The translations under genes and the position numbers were made by a program. DNA of 64,000 bases from Phytoseiulus persimilis (lineage: Eukaryota; Arthropoda; Arachnida; Mesostigmata; Phytoseiidae). Below are positions 36,706-47,700 of the stretch, one piece after another (within the stretch, counting starts at the first letter, position 1; each line of letters begins with the position of its first letter). The DNA lies in assembly GCA_037576195.1 (NCBI GenBank), contig CM075104.1:24568211-24632210 (forward strand), in the 5' to 3' direction. Under the pieces are notes generated by a model. The model saw nothing but the letters and a program-made list of their open reading frames with translations. It was not told where the DNA came from and did not search any database.

Positions 36706-37617
36706 TCACCAGCCCGAAGACTCGACTGTTCTCGTTTGAACGGGGTGGATCGCACGCGGTTCCACCACTCCACTGCCGTCATAAAGTTCCTCAGCTTCCT
36801 GGCTCGCGTGCTCGTGTTGGTGGTGGTGGTGAACTTCGCTCGCGCTGCTCCCGTGATGGGCGGTGTGGCTGTGACCTCCGTAAGGCCCGACCTCAGAGGC
36901 CTCGAACTCATCAGCTGAGAAACCCAGTCCGGCCCCCGCTGGAGGCAGAGGAACTGGAGCTGGTGCTTGAGCGACGTAAACATGGTGGTCTTCCCCCGAC
37001 TCCTGGATGAACTCCAACCTCGGCGCGGGAGCCGGAGCTCGGACGACTTGAACGATACGAGCCGGAGCGCGGGCTGGTTTCTTGATGTCGAACACCTGGG
37101 GTCCTGGAGCTCTGTGCACGATCCTCTCGACGTGAGCACGACCCGAGCTTTTCGAGACCACACGGATGAGGCTCGGGGCCTCAGCCGGAGCCGCAACCTT
37201 GATGATTTGGGGGGGACCCTGGGGTTGTTCGTGCACCCGGATGATCTGATTCGGTCCGTGGTACTCCTCGAGACGGATCAGCTGTCTGCCGCTGTGCGTG
37301 TGGATCTCGTGTAAGCGTGGCTTCCCGGAGTACGCGAAAGATCCACCTCCAGTTCCGAATCCACCTCCAGAAGAGCCGGCGATGTTGCCCGAGGACAAAT
37401 ACAGCGGTTGTGATGAGTAGGCTTGAGCTCCGTAAGCTGCTGGAGCTTGAGATCCGTAAGAAACTGGAGCGGGCGCTGCGTAAGAAACTGGAGCGGGCGC
37501 TCCGTAAGAGACTCGAGTGGGCACGGCTATCGCGTTCCCGTAGTGACTTCCTGACAGACCCGAATGGCCACCGTGAGCCAAAGCCACGGCTGCTGACACA
37601 ATCAATAGCCTCTTCAT
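36706..37617 (-). CDS. Secreted low-complexity protein B, paralogue of protein A
   Basis: This single-exon gene encodes 303 residues. The start is the ATG at 37617-37615, which gives a signal peptide (MKRLLIVSAAVALAHG). Residues about 31-55 hold repeats of the type APAPVSY(G/A), common in arthropod structural cuticle proteins. Residues 99 to about 222 carry the same core as protein A (KPRLHEIHTHS, IRLEEY, NQIIRVHE, SLIRVV, VERIVHR, APARIVQVVR, HVYVAQ). The C-terminal part is Pro/Gly-rich, then His-rich (VHHHHQHEH). It faces protein A tail to tail across 5.8 kb and shares its promoter geometry, so the two probably arose by duplication and inversion. Cuticle or matrix function is inferred; no enzymatic motif is seen. 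Confidence 0.87.
   Translation of the reverse strand: MKRLLIVSAAVALAHGGHSGLSGSHYGNAIAVPTRVSYGAPAPVSYAAPAPVSYGSQAPAAYGAQAYSSQPLYLSSGNIAGSSGGGFGTGGGSFAYSGKPRLHEIHTHSGRQLIRLEEYHGPNQIIRVHEQPQGPPQIIKVAAPAEAPSLIRVVSKSSGRAHVERIVHRAPGPQVFDIKKPARAPARIVQVVRAPAPAPRLEFIQESGEDHHVYVAQAPAPVPLPPAGAGLGFSADEFEASEVGPYGGHSHTAHHGSSASEVHHHHQHEHASQEAEELYDGSGVVEPRAIHPVQTRTVESSGW
37454..37525 (-). repeat. Three tandem 24-base units in gene B
   Basis: Units at 37454-37477, 37478-37501 and a more divergent one at 37502-37525 each encode eight residues of the (G/A)-A-P-A-P-V-S-Y type. The first two units differ at one base, which points to recent slippage or unequal exchange. Confidence 0.85.
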
Positions 37618-37653
37618 GATCACTTTGTATCACACGGCACGAACTTGTTCAAC

Positions 37654-37709
37654 TGATGCCGAACGCCGATGGCGCGTTTTATTTAAGAGGAATCGGGTCA
37701 TTTGGGTGA
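37654..37709 (-). promoter_or_regulatory. Core promoter of secreted-protein gene B
   Basis: Read on the minus strand, a TATA-like TAAATAAAA starts at 37685. The initiator GCATCAGTTG puts the start site at 37654, 31 bases on. The leader to the ATG is 37 nt, the same as in gene A. On the + strand at 37695-37709, GGGTCA and GGGTGA are spaced by three bases, a DR3-like arrangement of nuclear-receptor half-sites about 41-55 bases upstream of the start. Control by moulting-hormone receptors is a hypothesis only. Confidence 0.7.
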
Positions 37710-40700
37710 CAGTGAAAACCGCCACAGAAGCTGATAAGTGACGTAACGACGGGGTTTTGAAGACGTCTCTGTTCCAAGCGCGACAGAATACGATCAAGGA
37801 AATCGTAACGCCCAGCTATATGATCGCTGTAAACGGAGTGAAGGTTTTTCTGTACAAACATTCTTCTTCAGGGCTTCCACCGCGTACCAACGTCGTAAAC
37901 TCGGGCGGAATGTTATGAAACGATCTGAATATTCGTACCTATCGATAAGTTCATTGCCGAAAGTGATAATTACAAGAGAGATAGCCTCGTCAGTTCCGTG
38001 AGAAGCGAGAATCGATCGATCGTTGGTGGGAACCGCGAGTCTCCCTAGGACTGACAAGATTGGGAAAGATTGGCGAGTTGGGAGCTGCGACATGGACCTT
38101 TCGGCTATGAAGACTCAGGAAAAGCAGCAAAATGTTCTGGGAACATGACGGAGTTGATGATGAGCTCGGATCGGTGGAGCTTTCCGAATGATTCCTGTAT
38201 CAAACCCACCCAAATCCAAAACTTCATCCAGGATTTGGGAGATATTTGCATGCTTCAGCAGGATTCTATGATTTCATCGACATCTAATTCCTGGGCGCCT
38301 CAACTGATGAACTGGACATGGAAGGCCGGTGCTTTTCCTTTCTGATACTTTTTTCTTTGGCGTAGACTATCCCGAAAGTTCCGGGGTTTGAGCGTGGATC
38401 TAGACGAAGGTCGGATACTCGGCGCTTTCTGTCCCGCTTCGTTTGAGAACTAGAAGAGAAACCAGATTCGAGTCCTTTCCGAACGGGATTTGTCGTGGGG
38501 AAATATTCTTCGCGAGAACGACGCGTTCCACGGCTGACTGTCCGATCACGGATCCAAGGTCTCCAGCTTAAAACCACAATGAAAAGAAAGCTCCTCGGGC
38601 AGCAGAGAAAAGCTTCGACGTTCTGCAATCGTGTGAACGGGAGGTTCTTCAATCGCGGGACCCCAGGCTATAACTTTTAGTATGCTTTCGCCGCTCGGCC
38701 GCGTGGGACCCATCAAGATCGCCCGCTATACGTGAGCATCCTTCAGACGGATTGTGGGCATTACGAAAAACACTGCGTCGTGTCGCCTGAACTGCCATTG
38801 TGAGCCACGGCATTCCTCGGGAGCGCGGCAAAGCTGCCGATCCAGTGGCGAATACTTCGACACCATCTGGAAGAAGATAACCGCATGCGACGCGGTCAGC
38901 ATCTCAGTGAGGTCTTTTCCAATTAGCGTCATACGCCTGACGTTTCGACATCGCACGATAGATTCATGTGCCTGAAGCTGCGAGGATTTTCCCGACAAGA
39001 CTCGTCACCTGCTGGAGACGCGAACTTGTGGAGCAATGGAGAAAATAGAGCAGACTAGCGGTGCAACAAAAACGAGCTCTATTTATTCTGTTCAAGTGAA
39101 TTGGATTAAAGCGGAGCATGCTGTGCGGCACGTTGAAAGCTCGTATAAATGGAAATCAATAAAGGCTCGGGGGCATTCTTCCAGCATCACCGCGAAACGA
39201 AGGGAGCGAGGGTGCCCTCTTGTCGTTGTTGTGTTCGCGGCAGTTGTTGGTCGTGGTGTCGGTGTTGTGATACTGTCACGGGGACACAGGAAGATGCGTC
39301 GGACTTGTCGCTTGCTCAGCTGTTAAGCATGACTGGCTCGGGGTGCCTCGCTAGATGGGTGCATAATTGTCAACGGCGATATCGAAATAGTGACGCCTGT
39401 CTCGGATATAGAAGCACACGCGCAAACACAAACGCTCAGTCGCTAGAGATTGGGGAGTCGGCTGTCTTGTTCGTCCGCCCGACACCGGGACAGGGCGATA
39501 GAAAAAACGTCGTTTTGACAAACTCTGCTCGCGATCGGTTCTTGGAGCTCTTTGGCCGCGGTGGAACACGAAGGAATCGGAGCCGCTGAAGTTGTTTTCG
39601 CTCTCTGTTCGAGGAAGCCGCCAGGAGGTCTGATTCGGAAACAGTTTCGTTCCTCGAGCCGATCCGACCGTGTCAGCATCGTAACCGCCCCGAGAAACCC
39701 CCCTACGATAGTGTGTGCTCTATTCTTACATCGATGTCGAGTAGACGAGGGTGTCTCCTGTACCAAATGGTGCATTCCTCCCCAACCCCACCACCGTATG
39801 CTCAATGTGGTCGGGTGTTGGTTTGTTGTTAGATCTGCTCTATGATGAACGATGCAGCGAGCACGGGAGAATAGACACGCGGGGCTGAAAACGCTACCTG
39901 CCTCCTCTGGAACGTACCGCAACCACTCGCGACTGTGGCCACCCTTAATTGTTCTCATCCCTTCGAAAATGTGGGTGGGCTGCCTGTGCTACTGTGGCAT
40001 CAATCAGGGCAAGAGACAGCAGATATGTCGGAGTGCACGTCACCGTATGCAATCGCCCTCGCGATATAGAGTTCAGTAACAACGGGGGAAGGTGGACCTC
40101 ATATAACTGTGTTTCAGTCCTCCCTTCATTCGTCGATGCGATACCTCGAGCGTGCCACGCTGGATATAAAATGCCATGATCATAAATTCTGGTTCATGCC
40201 TGGCGCTTTTCTCGAAAAGATAGAGCAGACACAGACGTGGAAAGCTCATGACCGTTTACGCAAAGCACACATTATGGGGCATCTGATCCGATGACTAGGG
40301 GACGTGGCGGCTGTGGCGAGGTTCCTCTCTCGGCTGATTCACTGGGATCGACTGGACAGATACCGAAAGTCGATTTCGGCCATGGCCTGGGGCACTCACA
40401 GAGCTGTTGGGACCGCGATTTGAATCGTTTCTGCAGAGAGAACCTAGGAGTGAGATCCCGAAGTGTGTTTTCAGCGGATTTCGCTCATCTCCGCTCGGCA
40501 TTGCGTACTCATGGACTTGATTTAGGATGCACTGAATTCTCGCCTTGAGAAGCATCGCTAGACCAGAACAAGAACCCGTTACTTGTAACAAGACCTCCCT
40601 GTCCTCGTCACACCGGAATGCTATATGAGCAGACGAACGGCTCGATGAGCGGCCCATTAGCTGAGGAGGTTTTCGTTGTGTCTCACTGTGAACAGCAGGG

Positions 40701-41285
40701 GATAATTGTCGCGTCGGATGAGTTCGGAACGCACTGCCTTCAATCCGGGCACGAATTCAATTTTTCTACGCTGATGGAATGGTGGAGTTGCAACACCGAT
40801 CCGGCTCTTTCGCTACTGGAGCTCTGTACTCAGTCGAATATAGCCAGTTCAGCGGGGCAGCACTTGAAAAGCAAAGCAGACGACGAGTGGTCATCACGAT
40901 TGAGCCCAATCTACTACTGGGATGATGGATCCACGACCAGCGAGTCTGGTTCCTGAAAAGAATCCTCCTCTCCGGATGACCTTGCAGTCTCACCGTGTCC
41001 ACGCATTGTCCGTGATAAGAACACCGCAGTCTTACTCTTGAATGCTCGGAGGAAGGACAATGCGTCAACAGCCTCCCTGATCGACTCGCATTGTGTTCTG
41101 GCAGTATTCGGCCACTTCACGGGTGGACGCGAGCCTTCCAGAGTCTCGGAAGACGTTCGGAAACGAACCGCAGTGGATTCGGGGAGTTTGGAGAGCTCCA
41201 TCCCGATAGGATCAGCTGTCCAGAAGTGTTGTTGAGCGCCCGCCCGAGGTCAACACATCGGCCGCAACAACGTCTGCGGTCGGAT
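37710..41285. other. Intergenic stretch upstream of the ionotropic receptor
   Basis: No supported gene. Minus-strand frames at 37794-38093, 38284-38652 and 38726-38998 are open and partly protein-like but share no clear family. The + frame at 40618-40956 lies just before the receptor but has no recognisable part of it. In front of the receptor ATG the frame stays open back to about 41091 without an ATG, so an upstream exon cannot be excluded. Confidence 0.4.
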
Positions 41286-42917
41286 ATGGTGTCAGAAGAG
41301 AGTTTCCTGGAGTTCCTGGCCACGGCCTTCGCACGATTCCCCAGGAACATCGTCACGAGTTTCCACGAGAGCTGCATCGAGAAAGCGCTCACCCTGCTCC
41401 AGAAATTCCCTCTGAACCACGCGAGTTTCTTCAATCACACCTGGTGCGGGGAGTTCATTGTTTATGTGGTCTGCGATCTCCCGAAAAATATCAGCAACGG
41501 GATTTGGCAGAGTTTGGCTGAGTACGAAGTCGAGTCCTGCTCGCCGGAATACTTCTCGTTTGTTACCATCGGCGAATGTGTGCGCAATTTCGTGCATCTT
41601 CCTGAAATAATGTTCAGCCCGTTCTCCTACCTCTGCTGGCACAACGAGTCGCTGACGCTGCGTGTCGATTCCGATTTCGGCGGGAAGCTTCAGGCTTTCA
41701 GGAGAATCCGATTCAAGACCCTGCCAGCCCGTCTGGCCGAGTACATGTTCTACGACGCCAGGGTCCACGATTACCCGATGAGGTACTATTTCGATTTCTC
41801 CTCGTTCGGTCACATCCCGGAGTACAATGTGAGCTACCCGCTGATCGAAGACCGCTTTGTGTACTACCACAAACAGAACGGGAGCCCGCTGACGATCACG
41901 ATCGGGCCGACGCATCCGCCCGGCCTGACCCCGGTCTCGATGTTCAACAGCGTCGCGCTCTTCTGGAGACCGACGCCGGTCCTGTCGTCCGTTCAAATCC
42001 TCCCTTTCACCCATCTCTCGTTCTTGATGTATCTGGTGTGCGCGTTTCTGGTGTCGGTGTTGCTCGTTTCGTTTTTGCGCAACGACGATCGACGACCGTT
42101 GGCCGTTCGGATCAAGGACGTGTGTTTCGTGCTCACGACGTGCGTGGTTCATCCGAGCTCGCTTCCTCGGAAGAGGGTTTTCAGGCGTTGGTTCGCGAGT
42201 TTCCTCTTGTCCAGCTGGTGCCTGCTGTGCTATGTGATCGCGACTATGTGCAAGGCATCAATGGTTGCCAAACTAAACAGCCCTTCGACGAATCTGACGA
42301 AGCGGGTCAGCAATCGGGGATTCGAGGACCACATCTCGAACGGAGAGGACAGGAGTATGATACTGCGGAGACTGCTCGAGGGCAGTTACTGGGTGGGCGC
42401 TCAGTCCCAGCTGGATGTGCTCCTGGACTTTTGGGGTATCAGGAAGAAAGTGTATTTCGCCTACGAAACCGAGCGGTACACGTTCGAATCTTATTCGCTC
42501 CGCTGTGTTACGAGAGACACAAATTTCGGCTGTCGATGTACGAGAGAATGGAACCGATACATTTATGAAGCCGGACTCATTTCACGAGGGCTGCAGCTGG
42601 GCTCGATCCATCTCGCTTTCCATAAAGCCAAGCAGTCCAATCAGAGCATAGACACCGTGATAAACACTCGATATGATACGCAGCTCCCGGAGTTCACTTT
42701 CCAGACGATTCGGATGTTTTTTACGACAGCTTTCATTGGGCATGTGTTTGGAATCCTCGCCCTCATCATGGAGTGTGTGTTCGAGGCTGTGGCTCCGCGC
42801 GCGGGACACAGCGAGTTCCGCCAGTGGTCGGCTGGACTGCCTACCGCGTTGCACGGCAGGCGAAAAACAAGACGGCGGAAACGCGTCCTGTGGGCGGATT
42901 ATGTACAGGAACGATAG
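41286..42917 (+). CDS. Divergent ionotropic receptor (IR), probably chemosensory
   Basis: This intronless frame encodes 543 residues. It has the layout of divergent ionotropic receptors, relatives of ionotropic glutamate receptors that act as ligand-gated cation channels in chemosensory neurons. The first ligand-binding half lies in residues 1-240. M1 is about 244-264 (LSFLMYLVCAFLVSVLLVSF), a re-entrant pore loop about 279-294, and M3 about 303-328 (WCLLCYVIATMCKASMVAKL). The second ligand-binding half follows, then M4 about 477-500 (MFFTTAFIGHVFGILALIM). There is no amino-terminal domain, as in most divergent IRs. No signal peptide is seen, so either the true start lies in an upstream exon or it is lacking. 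The tail is strongly basic (RRKTRRRKR). The M3 motif is far from the glutamate-receptor SYTANLAAF consensus. Family assignment rests on topology and M3 pattern, not on strong identity. Confidence 0.8.
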   Translation: MVSEESFLEFLATAFARFPRNIVTSFHESCIEKALTLLQKFPLNHASFFNHTWCGEFIVYVVCDLPKNISNGIWQSLAEYEVESCSPEYFSFVTIGECVRNFVHLPEIMFSPFSYLCWHNESLTLRVDSDFGGKLQAFRRIRFKTLPARLAEYMFYDARVHDYPMRYYFDFSSFGHIPEYNVSYPLIEDRFVYYHKQNGSPLTITIGPTHPPGLTPVSMFNSVALFWRPTPVLSSVQILPFTHLSFLMYLVCAFLVSVLLVSFLRNDDRRPLAVRIKDVCFVLTTCVVHPSSLPRKRVFRRWFASFLLSSWCLLCYVIATMCKASMVAKLNSPSTNLTKRVSNRGFEDHISNGEDRSMILRRLLEGSYWVGAQSQLDVLLDFWGIRKKVYFAYETERYTFESYSLRCVTRDTNFGCRCTREWNRYIYEAGLISRGLQLGSIHLAFHKAKQSNQSIDTVINTRYDTQLPEFTFQTIRMFFTTAFIGHVFGILALIMECVFEAVAPRAGHSEFRQWSAGLPTALHGRRKTRRRKRVLWADYVQER

Positions 42918-43032
42918 TTTTCCCGCGTAGCTCCAGATTTTGGAGGGATTCTTGGTTTCCGACGTCCCTTGCCCGTGGAGGAAAATGTCGGACGACTACG
43001 TGTGATCCTAGGCCCACGAATAGCCAGAGTCG

Positions 43033-43038
43033 AATAAA
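43033..43038 (+). terminator. Polyadenylation signal of the ionotropic receptor gene
   Basis: AATAAA lies 116 bases past the receptor stop codon, a usual distance for a compact arthropod gene. Confidence 0.6.
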
Positions 43039-43422
43039 GGGTACGGAATGTATTTCTAATCAAGTGCTCAAAGGCGCAAGATTCTCCCGGAGTCACCGAC
43101 TTCGGGTCCTAGCTGAGGGTTTCGACGACACCGTTTAGTGCGATCTGGCAACGACAGAGAGCACCCCGGGCATTGGATTCGCCCAAGGAAGCACGAGCAT
43201 GCATTCTGGACTGAGAGCACTTACAATGGATCTTCTCTGCTCGGAATCAGCACGGCGGCGGTTGCAGGATAGCAGCGGGGCGACTCCGGCAAAGCCTGCG
43301 AGGTGGGCGTCCGATCCAACCGAAGTGGATCGCCAAAGGGGGCATCTCGTTAATCAAAGCAGAGATCAGCGTCAGTGGCAGGAGGTTGCCGAGCGGAGTA
43401 GGCGGGTCGGGCTGACTGGTTC

Positions 43423-43444
43423 GTTGGTTGGTTGGTTGGTTGGT
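43423..43444. repeat. GGTT microsatellite
   Basis: Five and a half tandem GTTG units. Confidence 0.9.
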
Positions 43445-44707
43445 CGCTCGCCCGCTCGTTCGGGAAGGCTGTGTAGGAAAACTAGGGGGACCACAGCACC
43501 AGCAGCAAAGCAGCAGGAGCCGCAACCGCTAACCAGCCTGAGGGCCAGAGCCCTTGCACTATCCATGATGGAATGAACAACTCAAAGGATCTCAGCTGCA
43601 GGGGTGTTTGCCCGTAATTCTCACTCTGTTGAATCCAACTCAATCTCGAACACTCTGGCTGAGACGACAGAGAGAGAGAGACAAAGAGCTATTCTGGTGC
43701 TGGGGCACCGCTGGTTCATGAATGCTGTGAAAAGCTAAACCGATTTCCCTGAATTGCTCGAGGGAATAGAGAAAATATTTATACGTGATCTGGGACAAAT
43801 ACAATATTGTGGTTCTCAATTGAGGCCGTACTACGCAGTGTCAAAGTCGGGTAGGCAAACTCCAGGTTCGTCTAGGATTGTTTAGTTTGAGAGAGCCCGT
43901 ATGTTTCATAGGAGAACTTCGACCCGAGACGGGAACTCTCCCCTATGGATCAATCCTACACTTACTGGAACAGAACGCGACGGATGCGCCACACGCTGTT
44001 CCATGAGCATGCATGAGAGCGCGGTATTCGCTTCGATCTTCCCGATATCACGAGTGAACTGTTAGGAAAAGTTTGAACCAGTCCGTAGCGTCGCCTCTTT
44101 CATCCCCTGTTATCCTGAATGTTATCTCGCTGGAGGCCGTGGTCAGGTTTGATTGCCAGCCCAAACCCCGGGAGAACGCAACGAGGCGTCGTGGTGTCCT
44201 AACGCGCACCGCTATCCCGCCATCGTCACGTCGCGTCGTTTCAATGCGTGTTCTTGTTCGTCCAGTGGCGCTGATGAGTTTATCGTATCTTCTCCTCTAC
44301 GTACTAGCCTCCCTCGTGGCGTCTCTTTTGTCTTCAAGTGTCATCGTCGTGCGCCGCAGCGTCCTTAGTCCTCCGAGAGGGAAGCTCGTTCGAAGTCTGA
44401 CTGGCTTCGTCCGCCGCCGCTCAAGCACTTGAATCGCGGCACTCGCTGCCGGAAAATTGATAGAATCATTATTTCCGCTCGAAGTCTCTCTGGCTTCGTT
44501 ATCAGTCCTTTGGAGCGATACGCGCTCTCGCTTGTCTGACGGTAGAGCAGAACCGCTGGCGCAGGCCGACATCTACCCACCTGGCCTCCGCGGTCCTCGC
44601 TGCGAACGAGCTTCCGTACTTCGAACGCGATCCTCTCGGAAAACCAATCCCCATGCGGCCCGCGAGCAGCCGCAATGTCAAGTTGTTCTTTCATTTTGTC
44701 GAAGCGC

Positions 44708-44734
44708 CGACTGACTGACTGACTCAGTCAGCCG
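44708..44734. repeat. GACT repeat ending in a short palindrome
   Basis: Tandem CTGA/GACT units run into TGACTCAGTCA, so the sequence can fold back on itself over roughly ten base pairs. Confidence 0.8.
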
Positions 44735-47700
44735 GCCACATATCGCGACGCTCGATCGAGTTTCAGGCCCGAGGTTTAACGAGAGGGGACTAACCGCCGC
44801 CGCGACTCAGGAAACCGAAGAACACGGAACAGCATTGGATCCCGAGCGGGAAATGCCGCACGAGCCGGGGCAGAATGAATACTTGTTCATATTTCGCACC
44901 CATCTCTCGGCCGCTCGCACGCTCATTACGTGCCGCAACCTGGAGGAAGCAAAGGAGGGAAAGCCGCTAATGGACATTCGAGCTAGCGGAGTCCCGCTCA
45001 CTTGCAAGCAACTTCAGAGTCTCTCGGCGCGCTCTCCATCCGTCTCCCGGTCGGGGAGGGAGTAAATTCTCAATTATTTTTAAGCATTCGCCAGCGTGGA
45101 TTCGCAGCGCGTCGGCGGTTTCGGTTTTTACACCCTCGTCGTTCATTCCAAACTCTCAAACTACCGAGTGAGCGCTCTGCCTGTTAGCTGGCGCTCGCCG
45201 TCTGGCTCAACTACTCGCCGCCAGCCTGATGGATGAACTCCAACTCGAATTGCAGACAATATGAATGATGCCAACTGGGCACGGAACGCGCGGAACTGGG
45301 CTCGGAGCTTCGTTCCAGGAGTGATGCTCATGTTCGGTTCGCGTGATTGCGCTTGCCTGACTCGATCGCACCTAGGACTAAAACCTCCGTTAGTCTTTCC
45401 AAGACTTTTCGGGACGCTTGGTTTTACGCAGCTTGAAAACTCTTTCCGTTTTCCCGACTCCGTTTCCCAGCGGGATGCGTGGTCAGCGTCATCCCGGGAA
45501 TATCTCCATTCCAGGTCGGGATGCTCCCCGGCGTTGAAGCTTCTTGAGGTTGATTTAAAACGTGCCCTGATCCCGTCGAACGCTCAATTTCATTGAAATA
45601 TCCAACTGTCGAGCAGATCCCTTGAACCCGGGGCCGGCCGGTAGGCTTTTTATGGTGGAGAATTTTAGTTCGACGGTGAATAGAGCCGATAGTTGGATGG
45701 CTTCATCCTTTCCCGCGGCAGCTCTCCAACCACAATAGGGTGTCGTCCTCGTCGTCGTTCATACACATCCTCGAAGCGTTGCCCCGCGGCAATATTTTGA
45801 CAAAATGAACAATTTTTCAACACCTCCTCCTTCAGTGGAGGAGATCTCCCGACCCAGAGTGCTATTGTGCTGGCCGAAGCTTTCAGTGTGGACCGGTCGG
45901 GGATCGCTCTTCCGCTGGTGCTCTCGGCGCCCGTGGGTGCTTTGGCGAACTCGGCTCCGCTTACGCGGGGGCCCAGATATGAAATGAGTGTAAGAACGAC
46001 CGAGCTCGGCGGTGTGGATGGGTGAAGGGAAAAACAGCGACAGCTCTACCGCGACCCGGGACGATTCGAACGAGATATCTCCGAAAGATCGTGTTTTGGG
46101 TTCGAACCGAAATCTGTCAACGACATTCTCGCTAGCATGCATGTCGAACAACTCGCCGGGAAAGACAACGGTTAGTCCCGAGTCGGAGCCGCGCAGATGT
46201 CACACACAACTCTAACCAGCTCAACCGCAGCGGCGGCAGCAGCTGCCAAACGCAGACGGCTCGAATGGAGTAATATCTTTGTCGAACGTTTGCCGAAGTG
46301 ATGCTTGCGTCGGCGGTGGCTGCGAAAGAAGAGCACACCCACAGCCCAGCAACGACTGTGGATACACAGATTCACCGAGGGACATACACCGACCAACGAA
46401 CGGACTCCCCCGACTTCCTCTCCTGTCCCGCCGCCGGACGCCCCGACAGACGACATAGGACACAGATCGAGATTGAGCGCAGAGAGGAGCGCACTTGAGA
46501 AGCTATTTGGCTGACAGGTAGAAGAGGAGCTAGCGAGCGAGGACAACGATCCGGGAGGAAGCCGCAGGTGGAGATCCGACATTGCAATACTCACGCTGGG
46601 ATCTGTATTTAATTCACATCCTGGCTTGCATAATACTTCGCATGCATGCATGCATTCCTGCGTGCTGCGCACGACCGTTCTATGTGTCTCACTGATGCGC
46701 TGCGGAGAACAGTGCGCCTCACTACAGCGCCGAACGCCATCCTTCGGGGGGGGTGGCCGCGAACCGCTCCAGACGCGTCGGCGACAACCCGACCTAGACC
46801 CGGCTCACGGCAAATATCGAAAAAGATACATCGGAGATCGCGGTTCCACGGTCCATTTTCTCGAAGGATCAAAGCTCGACTTCTGGGGCCAACGACCGGA
46901 TCCTTCTGTTTTCCTCCTCGAATCGAATCGGCCGCTTCCTTAGGCCCGCTCGCTGTTTCGTATCTGTGCGGACAGTCGCCGCGCGTCCTTCCGATCGTAA
47001 TGCAGCGCACGCACAAGCCGAAGCATAACACGCGCAGCCAAAACACGGACGAGCAGAAGCACCGCCCGGCGAGCCCTTCACAGCAAACCACCGCTGCCAA
47101 GGGTGGCGTGGGTAACGTTGACGGCCGTGATTCTCCCGGGAACCGATGCAGCTTACATGTTTGCACCCCATTGCATGCTAATATGTTGACACGCAACTCG
47201 CCGACGGGAGCGCCTATGGGCTGGGCCGACTCCGGTCGGAATTCTCTCGCGGTTTGAGAATATTTTTTGCCATGTTTTTCCCCGCTGCAGGCCGACTATC
47301 TGATGTCGTGATCGTCGACGCGAACTCTCGGTTGAATCATCTGCGACGTTGACCGCCGAATTCCTCCTGGGCACTCGATCCCTTTGACGCTTATTAGAGT
47401 GACAGATGGAGGGAATTCTTGGCATGCTTGCACGCAAGCCTCAAGTCGCTTCAAATCCGCCAATTAACAAATATTCGCAAACCGGCTGTGTGTGTTCCGC
47501 GGTTGGCGAATCCATGATTAGCGTCCAGTGGCTCGCTCGACGGCCGATTCGGGGTTTCTGACCATTGTTCCAGGAGAGCGAATTCCTCGAGCTCCAAACC
47601 ACAAATCGGAGGCTTAAACGAAGACGGCGGTGATCTCGGGACGCTTCCGCGCGACGCCTTGCGTCAAAACAGAAGTCACGGTCATACGGGGTGTTTGAGC

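Noticed and set aside
46609..47257. Long frames on both strands (195 and 203 codons)
   Set aside because: They overlap in opposite directions, have no recognisable domain and no splice or promoter context.
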